DNA of 64,000 bases from Deltaproteobacteria bacterium (GCA_002719955.1 PBFW01000026.1:124001-188000); one strand, 5' to 3'; positions 1 to 9,362 are shown, numbered from the stretch's first letter. A program made the numbers and translations. The notes: generated by a model from the sequence alone, not told the origin.

Positions 1-370
1 CAGCCCAGCCAGGCGAATATTTGACGTAGGCGCGGTCGAGGGAGAATTCCCAGGAATTGAATTCGTTGCCGAAGGTCTGGTGAGGGCTCTTGGGGTCCTG
101 GCTGTTTCCGGTGCGGACTCGGAAGCCGGCCATCACCTCGTCCGTCACGTCGACACCCACGCCGAAGCGCAGCCGAGCGCGCGCGCGGTGGCGGTTGTCA
201 TTACCATTCCCGCGACTGGCGTCTTTCTCGTATCGCAATCTGATATCACCGGAGGGATGAATGCGATCCATCAGCGACTCGCCTTCCGCAGCGGCGGTGG
301 CTCCGCTGAACAAGGTGATGAGGGCCGACCCAACAATCAACGACAGAATCGAGCGAAATTTTATATTCAT
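1..370 (-). CDS. Putative outer-membrane porin, 3' end beyond the window
   Basis: The reading frame starts at ATG 370-368 and runs open to the left edge (123 residues visible). It opens with a Sec signal peptide: basic MNIKFRS, a hydrophobic stretch, then a GATAAAEG cleavage region. The mature part has alternating polar and hydrophobic segments typical of beta-strands, such as GDIRLRYEK, RARARLRFGVG and WEFSLDRAYVKYS. This pattern (a strand with RLRY, then a charged Asn-rich loop, then RxRxRLRFG) is that of the 'putative porin' family of proteobacteria. A porin would sit in the outer membrane and pass small solutes; its substrate cannot be read from this fragment. It diverges from the respiratory cluster starting at 1073, across about 700 bp, so a shared control region is possible. 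The family call is good; the link to the neighbouring cluster is inference. Confidence 0.7.
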   Translation of the reverse strand, partial: MNIKFRSILSLIVGSALITLFSGATAAAEGESLMDRIHPSGDIRLRYEKDASRGNGNDNRHRARARLRFGVGVDVTDEVMAGFRVRTGNSQDPKSPHQTFGNEFNSWEFSLDRAYVKYSPGWA

Positions 371-912
371 GGTGCAGGCGACACGCAACCTGCGTGCCAG
401 ACTGCGGGAGCCCCTGTGGCGACTAGGGCGTTCCCAGTATGTAAAGCTGTCCCGTCTGTCACACACCGGGGGACAATTAGTCGCGCCTACGCCCGCCCCG
501 CGCGCCCATGTCACACGCCCCTGCAGACCGCACGTCTCGTCGCCTCGATTCGAGCAGATTTCTTCGCGCACCTGTAGTCGACTCGCTCGATGCTAGTCGG
601 GCCGCCTGGGCCTGTCCGCGTGAGCCAGCTCTACCTGCGACACCCCTTCGACATCGCCCGGTTCCAATTTCCAGCCCGAAACGTTCCAACGCAGCCGATT
701 GATGCACGGCGGGCCATTCGCGTGCGATGAGCGCCAGCCGCCCGCGCTCGCCGCGGCCGGATCCGGCCCGTTCTTTCATCCAGGAGCCCGTGATACGCCC
801 TATAGAGCGCCTCGATACGATTCTTCGAGGATCTCCCGGGCGTCGCGCCGAGAGCGGCATTCGCACGCGGATCATCGATTCGTTCGCTCGCGCTGCATCC
901 GCCCGCTGCACT

Positions 913-928
913 TATGACGAAGGTCATA
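913..928 (+). promoter_or_regulatory. Palindromic operator TATGAC-N4-GTCATA
   Basis: Perfect 6-bp inverted arms separated by 4 bp (GAAG). Two half-sites with a 4-bp spacer is the layout of CRP/FNR-superfamily sites (for example TTGAT-N4-ATCAA for FNR). Its centre (920.5) falls 41.5 bp before the start site predicted from the -10 box at 950-955, which is the class II activator position. The palindrome is seen directly; the regulator family is inference. Confidence 0.5.
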
Positions 929-962
929 CAGGCCGGGGAACCGGCTCTCTATAAAGCGACGC
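926..962 (+). promoter_or_regulatory. Predicted promoter of the Idr-like cluster
   Basis: The -10 hexamer TATAAA lies at 950-955, giving a predicted start near 962. No good -35 TTGACA lies 16-18 bp upstream; that position is overlapped by the right arm of the palindrome at 913-928. A weak -35 replaced by an activator site fits a promoter that is silent without its activator. The first gene begins at 1073. Confidence 0.45.
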
Positions 963-1072
963 GGCGGCAAGATGCGATTCGGCCGCGAGGCGAGGAACGT
1001 ACGTCGATGATCTCGCAAGCGCAGAGTATCGATCACCACGACACCACTTCTTTGAAAATCAGGAGAACCAAA

Positions 1073-1924
1073 ATGCGGATCAAGCGAGTCGACACGATGA
1101 TGATGTTGTCACTGATCGCAACAGCGATGCTCATGGCGAGCGCCACGTCCGCCTACGAGGTCGTGGCGGTCAAGAATGGGGGCACGATCTCCGGGACGGT
1201 TTCGGTATCCGGTTCGGTTCCCGAGCCGAGACGCTTCAAGGTAGAGAAGACACCGGAGGTCTGTGGCGCGGACGATCGCATGGTCGAGGAGGTCCGAGCC
1301 AGCGGCGGAAAGCTGGCCGACGTCGTGGTCTTCCTGGACAAGGTCGATGCAGGCAAACCCTTCGCAAAGGAAGAAGCACAGGGCGGTCCCCCCGAGAGCG
1401 CTTTCCATGCGCAGAAGGTGGGTGGGAACGCTGAATTTCCGGGGACCACCATCAAACCCAAGGAATGCATCTTCGGTCCCTACACGGGTGTGGTGGCCGA
1501 CGGGAAGATGATGAAATTCAGGAACCAGGATCCCGTTAAGCACAGCCCCCACACCTACTCCTCGAAGGGGCGTGTCAAGAAGACCATGCACAACGAGGAC
1601 CTCGAAGGGGATGGCGAGATCGATCTCAAGCTCAAATTCGGCAAGAAATCGATCCGCGTCGTGAAGCTCGAGTGTGACCAGCACGAGCATATGCAGAACT
1701 GGTTTCGCCGTGTGGAGAATCCCTACTACTCCTTCTCCTCGGCCGACGGCAGCTTCAAGATCGAGAACGTTCCCCCTGGAACCTACAAGCTGATTGCGTG
1801 GCACCCGAAGTTCAAGAGAGAGCAGAAGAAGGATGTCACGGTGGCTGCCGGCGGGAGTGTTGGCGCTGACTTCAACTTCAAGGCCAGGGGCCGGCAGGCC
1901 GCTGCCGCAGGGTCTGCCCGATGA
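1073..1924 (+). CDS. Exported cupredoxin-like protein with C-terminal carboxypeptidase-regulatory-like fold
   Basis: 283 residues from ATG 1073, chosen because AGGAGA (1061-1066) precedes it and a signal peptide follows (MRIKRVDTMMMLSLIATAML, then the SATSAYE cleavage region). An ATG 159 bp further upstream lies inside the putative operator and was rejected. The middle has a type 1 copper ligand pattern: His157 or His160 in KHSPH, then CDQHEHM with Cys201, His204 and Met207 (plastocyanin-type Cys-x2-His-x2-Met). Residues from about 225 on (YYSFSSADGSFKIENVPPG and following) look like a carboxypeptidase-regulatory-like beta-sandwich. This combination is known from 'methylamine utilization-like' plastocyanin proteins. 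Likely a periplasmic electron carrier or copper-binding partner. Its TGA overlaps the ATG of the next gene (ATGA at 1921-1924), so the two are probably translationally coupled. Confidence 0.7.
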   Translation: MRIKRVDTMMMLSLIATAMLMASATSAYEVVAVKNGGTISGTVSVSGSVPEPRRFKVEKTPEVCGADDRMVEEVRASGGKLADVVVFLDKVDAGKPFAKEEAQGGPPESAFHAQKVGGNAEFPGTTIKPKECIFGPYTGVVADGKMMKFRNQDPVKHSPHTYSSKGRVKKTMHNEDLEGDGEIDLKLKFGKKSIRVVKLECDQHEHMQNWFRRVENPYYSFSSADGSFKIENVPPGTYKLIAWHPKFKREQKKDVTVAAGGSVGADFNFKARGRQAAAAGSAR

Positions 1925-4900
1925 AATCGACTGTTCTGGCGACTCTGAGAAGAAGTGATCCGTCGCTTCCCGAAATATCGGTGCGGGTTGGTCCCGTGGG
2001 CATTTCCGGAGTTCTGGGGCTTCTCATGATCATGCTCGCGATGATCGCCGGCCTCTTGCTCGGCACAAGCCAGGCGTTCGGTCATGGCGAGGAGAGGACG
2101 AAAGAAGCAGAGGAAGCGAGCCAGAGCATCTACAGCGGCGTGGCGGGAATTCCAGCCGCCATCAATCTGGGCTTGACGGGGGCGAAGGGGACGACCAATC
2201 CGAACCTCGCCGCCCGCCATCTGCAGCAGAAACAGAAGATTGCGATCGAGGGTACCTATACTCAATCGGGGAAGCAGCATTTCGGTGGCGACTTGCGCGA
2301 AGATGTTCGCTTGGTTCGCACGGCCACCGATTCGGTCGGGCGTGGCCAGCTCTGCGCGGATGGAATCCCTAGGCGCGTCTACGATGTGACCGCCATCAAC
2401 GTAGATATCACGCTCAATCAGTACCACGACTTCTACCCCGGTTATATGTACGTGTTGACCGAGAATATCGAGGCGGTCCGCGAATCGGAGCTGCGCAACG
2501 AAGACGCCCGCTATGCGCTCGACGACCCCGGGTCCGTCACGAATGGTCTGTCGGGCGACATCATCCAGCCGCTGGCCATTCGCGTGAATCAGGGCGAGTG
2601 CCTGGTCGTGAAATTGTCCAACGAGGTGGAGGAAGAGGACGTCTCCTTTCACCTGCACGGGTCGAGCCTGGTCGTCAGCAAGACGGGTGAGCCGGCCAGT
2701 TCCGTCAATCCCGACACGAATGTCGCCCCGGGAGAGACGACGAGCTTCGAGTGGAATGTCGGAACCGACCAGCAGGAGGGCGTTCACCAGGTCCATAGTC
2801 ACAATCACACGCAAGCGGCCACCGGTTTGTTCGGAACCGTGACGGTTGAGCCCGAAGGCTCGAGGCACCTGAGCCCCTATACGGGCGAGCCGATCGAGAG
2901 TGGTTGGTTGGCCATGATCGAAGATCCGAATGGCCCCGACTTCAGAGAATTCGTCGTCGTTTACCACGAGACCGGCGATGGAGAAATGCGACCGCTCAAC
3001 ATCAAAGAGGAGATGATCTCCCAGCGCGACCCGACCGCACACAACTATCTCTCCGCGGGCAAGGCGCTGAATTATCGAAGCGAGCCCTTCGGAAACGGTT
3101 TGCGCAAAGAGGAAAAGATGTTCGGCCTGATGGACGAATCTCAATCCTATAGCGCCTACCATAATGGCGACCCCTCCACCCCGATTCCGCGCTCCTACCT
3201 CGGCGATCCGGCAAAATGGCGGCTGGTCCACGGGGGGAGCGAGGTCTTCCATTCGCATCATCTGCACGGCGGCGCGATCCGCTGGCGGCGCCAGGCGGAG
3301 CTCGAGCAGGACCTGGATCTCTTCGGTTCAGCAAACGAGAATCTGGCGACCAATGGTCCGATCAAAAACCCCCCGATCCAGGTCGCTTCGAATCGGGTCG
3401 ACGTTCAATCCCTGGGCCCGGCCGAAACCCACGATCTGGTGATCGAATGCGGCTCCGGCGGCTGTCAACGAACGGCGGGCGATTTCCTCTATCACTGTCA
3501 TGTCGTGCACCATTATGTCGCGGGCATGTGGGCCTATTGGCGGACCTACAACACCCTGCAGGTCGAAGGCGCCAAGACCGACACGATGCCCCCTCTGGCG
3601 GAACTTCCCGACCGCAAAGGCAGGATCGTCGCCGCCGTGGACTCGACCCAGCTCGTGGGGAAGAGGGTCGAATGGTTCGGCCAGGACTTCGAGATCGCCG
3701 GGCGCCATGCGAAAACCGATCTTTCGAAGAGTCGCTTCTCGCTGACCGACTGGGTCGAGATGCAACTGCCTCCTCGCGGATTGCCCGGAAAAAAAGAGGA
3801 TTGGAAGGAACAGATTCTCGCCTACGACTCGAGCGTTTGGAATTGGGATCGCAAGGGCGACCTTTATCTGGGTGAACCGGAAACCATGGTCAGCTGGGCG
3901 AAATACAAGCCCGAGTGGATGGGTGATAAGGCCGGCGAGCGTCCGGTCCTGCTCTTCGACCCCGCCACGGGCAAGCGCGCCTATCCGGGCATGCGACCGC
4001 ATTTCGGAAAGCGGCCGCCTTTCAGCCCAGGCAAGAGTCCGGCCCCCTTCCTCGAGCCGATTCATCGCCAGGCGAATGGTCTCGAGAGTGCCAACGTCGC
4101 GCGCCCCGGAGAGAACGGGCCCTGGAGCCTATGCCCGCGCGAGTCGGCCTCGCCGAGCCAACAGAAGCAATACAATATTCACGCGATCAGCACCCCGATC
4201 ACGTTGTCCGAGGCGGAGGGGAATCAGCCGGCCATCATCGATCCGCTGGGCCAGCTCTATGTGCTTCACGAAGAAGAAGAAAAGATCCGTGCCAACGACG
4301 ACCTGAAGATTCCGCTCGTCGTCCGCATGAATGTCCACGACTGCGTGGATGTCGTCCTCTCCAATGAGATTCCCGACGACCACGAGAACCTCTATTCCAG
4401 TAAAGTGAATATGCATATTCACTTCGTGCAATTCGATGTTCAGGCCTCGGACGGTGTGATCACCGGCATGAATTACGAGCAGTCGGTGCGCCCGTTCACC
4501 ATCCTCGAGGATGAGGGCAAGGGGATGGGGACTCCCCAGAATACGCTGACGACCTCCCGCGCGAAGGCCGGGGCGACGTCGGTCAAGGTCGTGGATGCCA
4601 GCATCTACCAGCCGGGGGCCTACGTCGGAGTTGGAATGGACGCCGTCGGGCGCCTGGATATCCGACAGATTGAGAAGATCAGTGGCAATAAGCTGGTCTT
4701 CACCGAGCCGCTCGAACACAAACATTCGAAGGGCGAATTCGTCAGCACGGAATTCGTTCGGTATCGCTGGTTCGCTGATTCGGATTTCGGCATCACCTAT
4801 TGGCATGACCATGTGTATGGCCTGACCTCATGGGGCCACGGCCTCTTCGGCTCGACGATCATCGAACCGAAGGGCTCGACCTATCACGATCCGGCGACCG

Positions 4901-6858
4901 GTGAGCCCGTTCGCAGTGGCAATATCGTCGATATCCACACCAACGAAGCGGTTTCCGCCCAGGTGACGGGAAGTTTCCGCGAATTCGTGATGCAGATCCA
5001 GGACAGCAATCCCATCACGGAGACCCAGGTCATCGCGGGCGCCGTGCTCAACAAGAAGCCCGGCCCTGATGCGGTCCCCAATACCATCAACGCACTGGGG
5101 AGCATGGATTCCTGGAGCCTGCCGGTGAATGCGTTCAGCTATCTGAACGGTGGCGATCGCACCTCGGGGGGCTCGATCGGGTTACGCGCGGAGCCACTGC
5201 ATCGACGCTTGAACGAGAACGACGATCCGTCCCTCTTGTTCAGTAGCGGGGCGCACGGCGATCCCGACACGCCGCTGCTCGAGGCCTATCTCGGTGATCC
5301 CATCGTGATTCGGGCGCTGGCCGAGGCGGCCAACGAAAGCCACATGATCCACGTGCAGGGGCATTATTTCCCCATCGAACGCTTCTTGAAGGGTTCGCGT
5401 CCGCTGAGTTCGATTCATGTGGCCATCGCCGAACGATACGACCTGGTGATTCCGGCGGCGGGTGGACCCCAGAAGATGGCCGGCGACTACATGTATCACA
5501 GCGGTCGGCTCTCTCATTTCGGTGAGGGGATGTGGGGGCTGATTCGCGTCGAGGATGAAATCCGCAAGGGGCTGATGCCGCTGCCGATGCGTAGGGAAAT
5601 TCCGAAATCGGCGCGGGAGGTGTGCCCGGTGGATGCGCCAACGAAAAGCTTCGACGTCGCCGCGATCGATTTCCCGCTGGATCTGAACCCCAAGGCGCCC
5701 GATCAGGTGTCGGCCCCGACCGGGACCAACCGCAACCTGATCCTTGCCAATCCCGACGGCAAGATCTACGCGCTTGAGAGTGAGGTCAAGGCACTGAAGG
5801 CAGGGAAGAAACAGCCTCACCCGCTGACGCTTCGCGCGAATATCGGTGATTGCATCAAGGTCACGCTGCATAATCGGATGAAGAGCGAGAAGGCTTCGTT
5901 CCACGCAGACATGTTGGCCTACGATCCCAATGACTCGATGGGGGCCAATATCGGGCGGAATCGTGGCGATCAGACGGTGTCGCCCGGTGGCAAGCGAGCC
6001 TACACCTTCTATGCGCACCCCGAGTTCGGCGAAGCCACCGCGATGGTCAGCGATTATGGCAACGTCACCCGGAACCTTCGAGATGGCCTCTACGGCTCCA
6101 TCATCATCGGCCCCCGAGGTTCCAAGTACCGGGACCCCGTGACGGGCAAGGACATCTCCCTGGCCAATCGCTGGCAGGCGGATGTGATCGTCGACCGATC
6201 TCTGCGTGGAAATCGAAGCCGCTCGGACTACCGGGATGCAGCGCTCTATTTCCAGGAAGAGGACAATCTGATCGGCACGTCCTTCATGCCCTACATCTCG
6301 AGTTCGGCGGGCCTGTCTGCGGTCAACTATCGCATCGAGCCCATGGCCTGGCGGGCGGAGACCTATGACTGTCCCGAGGAGGACGCGGCCCATTGTCAGG
6401 GCAAGGCGCCCGATCCGGTGACACCCCTGATCGAAGTGCGGGCCGGCACGGCGGTGCGAATGCACGTGGTCGGCGCGCACGGAGAGCAGAACTCGACCTT
6501 CAGCCTCGAGGGCCACCAATGGCCGCTCGAACCGAATGCGCCGGGAGCGGAGCTTCTGGAGGTCCAACAATTCGGTCCGACCGATACGCTGGAGCTCAAC
6601 TTCAGCGCGGGTGGGCCGCACGCGATTGCTGGCGACTATATGTGGAGCAGCGAGCGCATGCCTTATTCGATCGCTGGGCAGTGGGGAATTTTGCGAGTCC
6701 TGCCCGCGTCTGGGCGCGGGCACCACAAGAGAACCGCCGACATGAATTTACGCGAATTCGAACGCGTGAAACCCGAAAGTGAATCTGTAGCTCGGGATCA
6801 AGTACAGCCTGTAACTATCAAGCAAACCGTATCCAGGGTTTTGGGGCGAAAATCATGA
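1921..6858 (+). CDS. Giant three-module multicopper oxidase
   Basis: 1645 residues, about three times a laccase. A long N-terminal hydrophobic segment (around residues 30-50, ending SQAFGHGEE) suggests export. Module 1 (about 170-560) has the complete multicopper oxidase set: HLH at 244-246, HSHNH at 292-296, HSHHLH at 444-449, and HCHVVHHYVAGM at 525-536, which supplies the type 1 Cys526, His531 and Met536. Module 2 (about 740-1215) keeps HIH (832-834), HDH (962-964) and HMIHVQGH (1141-1148), but the Cys motif is HSGRLSHFGEGM (1193-1204), lacking the type 1 Cys. Module 3 (about 1245-1600) has HAD (1328-1330) and ends MWSSERMPYSIAGQW with no ligands. Six cupredoxin domains recall ceruloplasmin and the manganese oxidase MnxG. 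It is coupled by ATGA overlaps to genes on both sides. The substrate is unknown; iodide or other halide oxidation is possible by context only. Confidence 0.85.
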   Translation: MKSTVLATLRRSDPSLPEISVRVGPVGISGVLGLLMIMLAMIAGLLLGTSQAFGHGEERTKEAEEASQSIYSGVAGIPAAINLGLTGAKGTTNPNLAARHLQQKQKIAIEGTYTQSGKQHFGGDLREDVRLVRTATDSVGRGQLCADGIPRRVYDVTAINVDITLNQYHDFYPGYMYVLTENIEAVRESELRNEDARYALDDPGSVTNGLSGDIIQPLAIRVNQGECLVVKLSNEVEEEDVSFHLHGSSLVVSKTGEPASSVNPDTNVAPGETTSFEWNVGTDQQEGVHQVHSHNHTQAATGLFGTVTVEPEGSRHLSPYTGEPIESGWLAMIEDPNGPDFREFVVVYHETGDGEMRPLNIKEEMISQRDPTAHNYLSAGKALNYRSEPFGNGLRKEEKMFGLMDESQSYSAYHNGDPSTPIPRSYLGDPAKWRLVHGGSEVFHSHHLHGGAIRWRRQAELEQDLDLFGSANENLATNGPIKNPPIQVASNRVDVQSLGPAETHDLVIECGSGGCQRTAGDFLYHCHVVHHYVAGMWAYWRTYNTLQVEGAKTDTMPPLAELPDRKGRIVAAVDSTQLVGKRVEWFGQDFEIAGRHAKTDLSKSRFSLTDWVEMQLPPRGLPGKKEDWKEQILAYDSSVWNWDRKGDLYLGEPETMVSWAKYKPEWMGDKAGERPVLLFDPATGKRAYPGMRPHFGKRPPFSPGKSPAPFLEPIHRQANGLESANVARPGENGPWSLCPRESASPSQQKQYNIHAISTPITLSEAEGNQPAIIDPLGQLYVLHEEEEKIRANDDLKIPLVVRMNVHDCVDVVLSNEIPDDHENLYSSKVNMHIHFVQFDVQASDGVITGMNYEQSVRPFTILEDEGKGMGTPQNTLTTSRAKAGATSVKVVDASIYQPGAYVGVGMDAVGRLDIRQIEKISGNKLVFTEPLEHKHSKGEFVSTEFVRYRWFADSDFGITYWHDHVYGLTSWGHGLFGSTIIEPKGSTYHDPATGEPVRSGNIVDIHTNEAVSAQVTGSFREFVMQIQDSNPITETQVIAGAVLNKKPGPDAVPNTINALGSMDSWSLPVNAFSYLNGGDRTSGGSIGLRAEPLHRRLNENDDPSLLFSSGAHGDPDTPLLEAYLGDPIVIRALAEAANESHMIHVQGHYFPIERFLKGSRPLSSIHVAIAERYDLVIPAAGGPQKMAGDYMYHSGRLSHFGEGMWGLIRVEDEIRKGLMPLPMRREIPKSAREVCPVDAPTKSFDVAAIDFPLDLNPKAPDQVSAPTGTNRNLILANPDGKIYALESEVKALKAGKKQPHPLTLRANIGDCIKVTLHNRMKSEKASFHADMLAYDPNDSMGANIGRNRGDQTVSPGGKRAYTFYAHPEFGEATAMVSDYGNVTRNLRDGLYGSIIIGPRGSKYRDPVTGKDISLANRWQADVIVDRSLRGNRSRSDYRDAALYFQEEDNLIGTSFMPYISSSAGLSAVNYRIEPMAWRAETYDCPEEDAAHCQGKAPDPVTPLIEVRAGTAVRMHVVGAHGEQNSTFSLEGHQWPLEPNAPGAELLEVQQFGPTDTLELNFSAGGPHAIAGDYMWSSERMPYSIAGQWGILRVLPASGRGHHKRTADMNLREFERVKPESESVARDQVQPVTIKQTVSRVLGRKS

Positions 6859-8030
6859 CCGAAAGAAGATGGAGTGTGGATTTGACTGTGAAGCGCAATT
6901 TCGCGACCCAGGGTGTCGTGCTGTTGACTTTGGCGACGTGCGTCGTGCTGGGCCTATTGATGAGTGCGGCCGCCACTGCCGGGCCTCGTCCGCTGGCACC
7001 GCTGCCCAAGGTGAAGATGCCGAGCAAGGCCAAAGTCGAAGTCGGCAAGCTGATGTTCTTCGAGAAGCGGCTATCCGGCGACGCGGATCGCTCGTGCGCA
7101 GATTGCCATATCCCGGAGCAGGGGTGGGCCTTCCCGGAGCCTCTCTCGATCGGGTATCCCGGAACGCTCCATTACCGAAACGCGAAGACCGTCTTGAATG
7201 CGCGTTTCGCGAAGTATTTCTACTGGGACGGGCGCTTGGACGGGGGCAATGACCTTCCGACCCAGGCGCGAGATTCGATGACGGATTCTCATTTCATGGC
7301 CGCGGACGGCCGCATCATGGGCCAGCGCATGAAGCAGATTCCGCAATACGTGAAAATGTTCAAGAAGGCGTACGGCAAGGAGCCCCATTTCGGCGTGATC
7401 ATCAAGGCGCTGGGTGATTTTGAAAAGACGCTGGTCTCGAGAAATGTCCCGCTCGATAAATATCTCAAGGGGGACAAAAACGCGCTCTCCGCGAAGGCGA
7501 AGCAGGGACTCGCTCTTTTCGAAGGCAAAGCCGGTTGTATTCAGTGCCACGACGGACTCATGTTGAGTGATGGGAAGCCGCATGCCACGGGTGTGCCGGT
7601 GAACCCAGATATCTTCGAGGTCAAGCGCTACACGACGCTGCGCTCTCAGCAGATGTTCTTGGGAACCCCCAACTACTACAACCTGAAGCAGGACCCGGGC
7701 TTTTTCGCCACAGAGAAGAATTCCAAGTTCTTCGGCACTTTCGTCACGCCCTCTCTCCGCGAAGTCTCGAAGACGGCGCCCTACATGCATAATGGCGTGC
7801 TGCCGACGCTTGAAGCGGTCGTTGACTTCTACAATGTCGGCGGCATCAGAGAGGCGACGAACAAGGATCCCCTGATCAGACCGCTCGGTCTGAGCGGCAG
7901 CGAAAAGACGGCGCTGGTCGAGTTCCTGAAGAGTCTTGCTGGGGACGATCTGGGTTATCGCACCGCCGACTACACCGCGGACAAAATGCCTCCCTACGAA
8001 CTGCTGAAGTGGGTCGGCAAGGATAACTAG
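6855..8030 (+). CDS. MauG/cytochrome c peroxidase-type di-heme protein (first of two)
   Basis: 391 residues. A hydrophobic N-terminal segment (about 20-42, ending AAATAGPRP) indicates export to the periplasm. Two c-type heme sites are visible: CADCH at 81-85 and CIQCH at 228-232, spaced as in bacterial di-heme cytochrome c peroxidases and MauG. The C-terminal motif PSLREVSKTAPYMHNGVLPT is characteristic of the family. The start ATG overlaps the stop of the multicopper oxidase gene (ATGA at 6855-6858). In known iodate-reduction clusters two such proteins, IdrP1 and IdrP2, accompany the reductase and are proposed to handle peroxide or hypoiodous intermediates. I cannot tell which of the pair corresponds to P1, so no symbol is given. 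Confidence 0.85.
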   Translation: MTERRWSVDLTVKRNFATQGVVLLTLATCVVLGLLMSAAATAGPRPLAPLPKVKMPSKAKVEVGKLMFFEKRLSGDADRSCADCHIPEQGWAFPEPLSIGYPGTLHYRNAKTVLNARFAKYFYWDGRLDGGNDLPTQARDSMTDSHFMAADGRIMGQRMKQIPQYVKMFKKAYGKEPHFGVIIKALGDFEKTLVSRNVPLDKYLKGDKNALSAKAKQGLALFEGKAGCIQCHDGLMLSDGKPHATGVPVNPDIFEVKRYTTLRSQQMFLGTPNYYNLKQDPGFFATEKNSKFFGTFVTPSLREVSKTAPYMHNGVLPTLEAVVDFYNVGGIREATNKDPLIRPLGLSGSEKTALVEFLKSLAGDDLGYRTADYTADKMPPYELLKWVGKDN

Positions 8031-8077
8031 TGCGCCTCGGGCACGTATTTCTCGAAGAAGAAACCAAGGTGATGAAA

Positions 8078-9337
8078 ATGCAAAGAGCAACGAGTAGGAC
8101 ATCGCGAAAGTCAAACTTGATCTCTGGAGCCTGGGGGGGGCTGGCCGTTGCCATTCTCACTCTCCTTCTCGCTGGACCGGCATTCGCCGGAACTGCGAAG
8201 CAGGTGACGAGAGGTGACAAGACGTTCTTCGAAATTGACGGGGAGCTCTTTCCGGCACTCGAGCCGCTGGGGCCGCCTCCTATTCCGAAGGACAACCCCC
8301 AGCGCGTCGATGCAGAGGGCTGGCCCCTGGAGGACGACCCCAAGGTGAAGCTGGGCAAGCTGCTCTTCTTCGAGCCCGCCCTCTCCGGAGACGGCAGCGT
8401 CTCGTGTCAGACCTGTCATGTCCAGGGGGCCGGTTGGGCGCTCAATTCAGCGATCAGCCGAAGCTATCCCGGTCAATCCCATTGGCGCAATTCCCAGTCC
8501 GTCGTCAACGCGGCCTACATGAGCAAGTTATTCTGGGACGGCCACACGGCGAGCCTTGAGACCCAGGCGCCCTCCGCCGCGAAGGGACTGGCGGGCAATG
8601 GCAAGCACGACATGATGTCGGCTCGCCTCACGGTGATTCCGGAATACGTCGAGATGTTCACGGAGGCGTTCGGGTCGATTCGAAATCCGATGAAGGATTC
8701 CTGGCGGGCGATCTCCGCCTACGAGCGGACACTGACGAGCACCGATTCCCCGATCGACCAGTACCTGCGCGGGGACAAGGACGCGTTGGACGAGTCGCAG
8801 GTGCGTGGCATGGACCTCTTCAACGGCAAGGCCCGCTGCATCATGTGCCACAACGGCAAGCTGGCGTCGGACGAGAAATTCTACAACCTCGGTCTGCCCA
8901 GACAGCCCCTCTTCTCCGAAATTGCGAAGAATCAGATTGGATTCAGGTCGCAGAATTACGGGGCGGGTCTACCAGAGGAGATGTTTCGAAAGACGAAATC
9001 CGATCTCGGCCTCTACCACCGGACCCACAATCATGAAGACGCGGGTCTGTTCCGAACACAGCCGCTGCGTTTTATCGAATACACGCCGCCCTATTACCAT
9101 AATGGTGTGATGGATGACTTGTTCGAGGTGGTCGAGTTCTACAACGACGGCGGTGGTGAGGATTATATCCTGGAGGATATGGGATTTTCCACGAAGACCG
9201 ACCGTCTGAGGAAACTGAATCTCACCTCTGATGAGATGGATGACCTGGTGGCCTTCCTCGAGGGCTTCAGCGGAACGGAAATCTTGACGAGTGTTCCGGA
9301 GCTACCGAAGCCTCCGGTCAGAGTCTCCATCAAATAG
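8078..9337 (+). CDS. MauG/cytochrome c peroxidase-type di-heme protein (second of two)
   Basis: 419 residues from ATG 8078, preferred over ATG 8072 and GTG 8030 because AAGG (8066-8069) lies at the right distance. The N-terminus is a signal peptide (hydrophobic GGLAVAILTLLLAG, then PAFAGTA). Heme motifs are CQTCH (110-114) and CIMCH (254-258), and the family motif PLRFIEYTPPYYHNGVMDD follows. It differs clearly from the preceding paralogue, so the pair is an old duplication, not a recent one. The N-terminal insert before the first heme (SWPLEDDPK-like region) resembles peroxidases found beside iodate reductases. Gap to the upstream gene is 47 bp and to the Rieske gene 25 bp, consistent with one operon. 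It should act in the periplasm. Confidence 0.85.
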   Translation: MQRATSRTSRKSNLISGAWGGLAVAILTLLLAGPAFAGTAKQVTRGDKTFFEIDGELFPALEPLGPPPIPKDNPQRVDAEGWPLEDDPKVKLGKLLFFEPALSGDGSVSCQTCHVQGAGWALNSAISRSYPGQSHWRNSQSVVNAAYMSKLFWDGHTASLETQAPSAAKGLAGNGKHDMMSARLTVIPEYVEMFTEAFGSIRNPMKDSWRAISAYERTLTSTDSPIDQYLRGDKDALDESQVRGMDLFNGKARCIMCHNGKLASDEKFYNLGLPRQPLFSEIAKNQIGFRSQNYGAGLPEEMFRKTKSDLGLYHRTHNHEDAGLFRTQPLRFIEYTPPYYHNGVMDDLFEVVEFYNDGGGEDYILEDMGFSTKTDRLRKLNLTSDEMDDLVAFLEGFSGTEILTSVPELPKPPVRVSIK

Positions 9338-9362
9338 ATCCCATACGGGCGAGGAATTGATC

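Larger units (their letters stand above)
371..1072. other. Gene-free divergent region between porin and respiratory cluster
   Basis: About 700 bp without a convincing gene. Short open frames exist on both strands but none has a ribosome-binding site or protein-like composition. The octamer TGTCACAC appears twice (near 457 and 511) on the porin side. The right third holds the palindrome and -10 box listed separately. The long leader (about 110 nt from the predicted start site to the ATG at 1073) shows no obvious riboswitch. Confidence 0.6.

Noticed and set aside
80-577. Open frame on the plus strand at the left edge
   Set aside because: It is antisense to the porin gene, whose signal peptide and strand pattern are clear on the minus strand; no ribosome-binding site.
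914-1072. Upstream ATG extending the cupredoxin gene by 53 codons
   Set aside because: The ATG lies inside the palindromic operator and before the predicted start of transcription, the extra sequence is not protein-like, and ATG 1073 has both a ribosome-binding site and a signal peptide.
1783-8114. Several minus-strand open frames of 250-514 codons across the copper oxidase and di-heme genes
   Set aside because: They are antisense shadows in GC-rich DNA with no family motifs, while the plus-strand products have complete metal and heme motifs.
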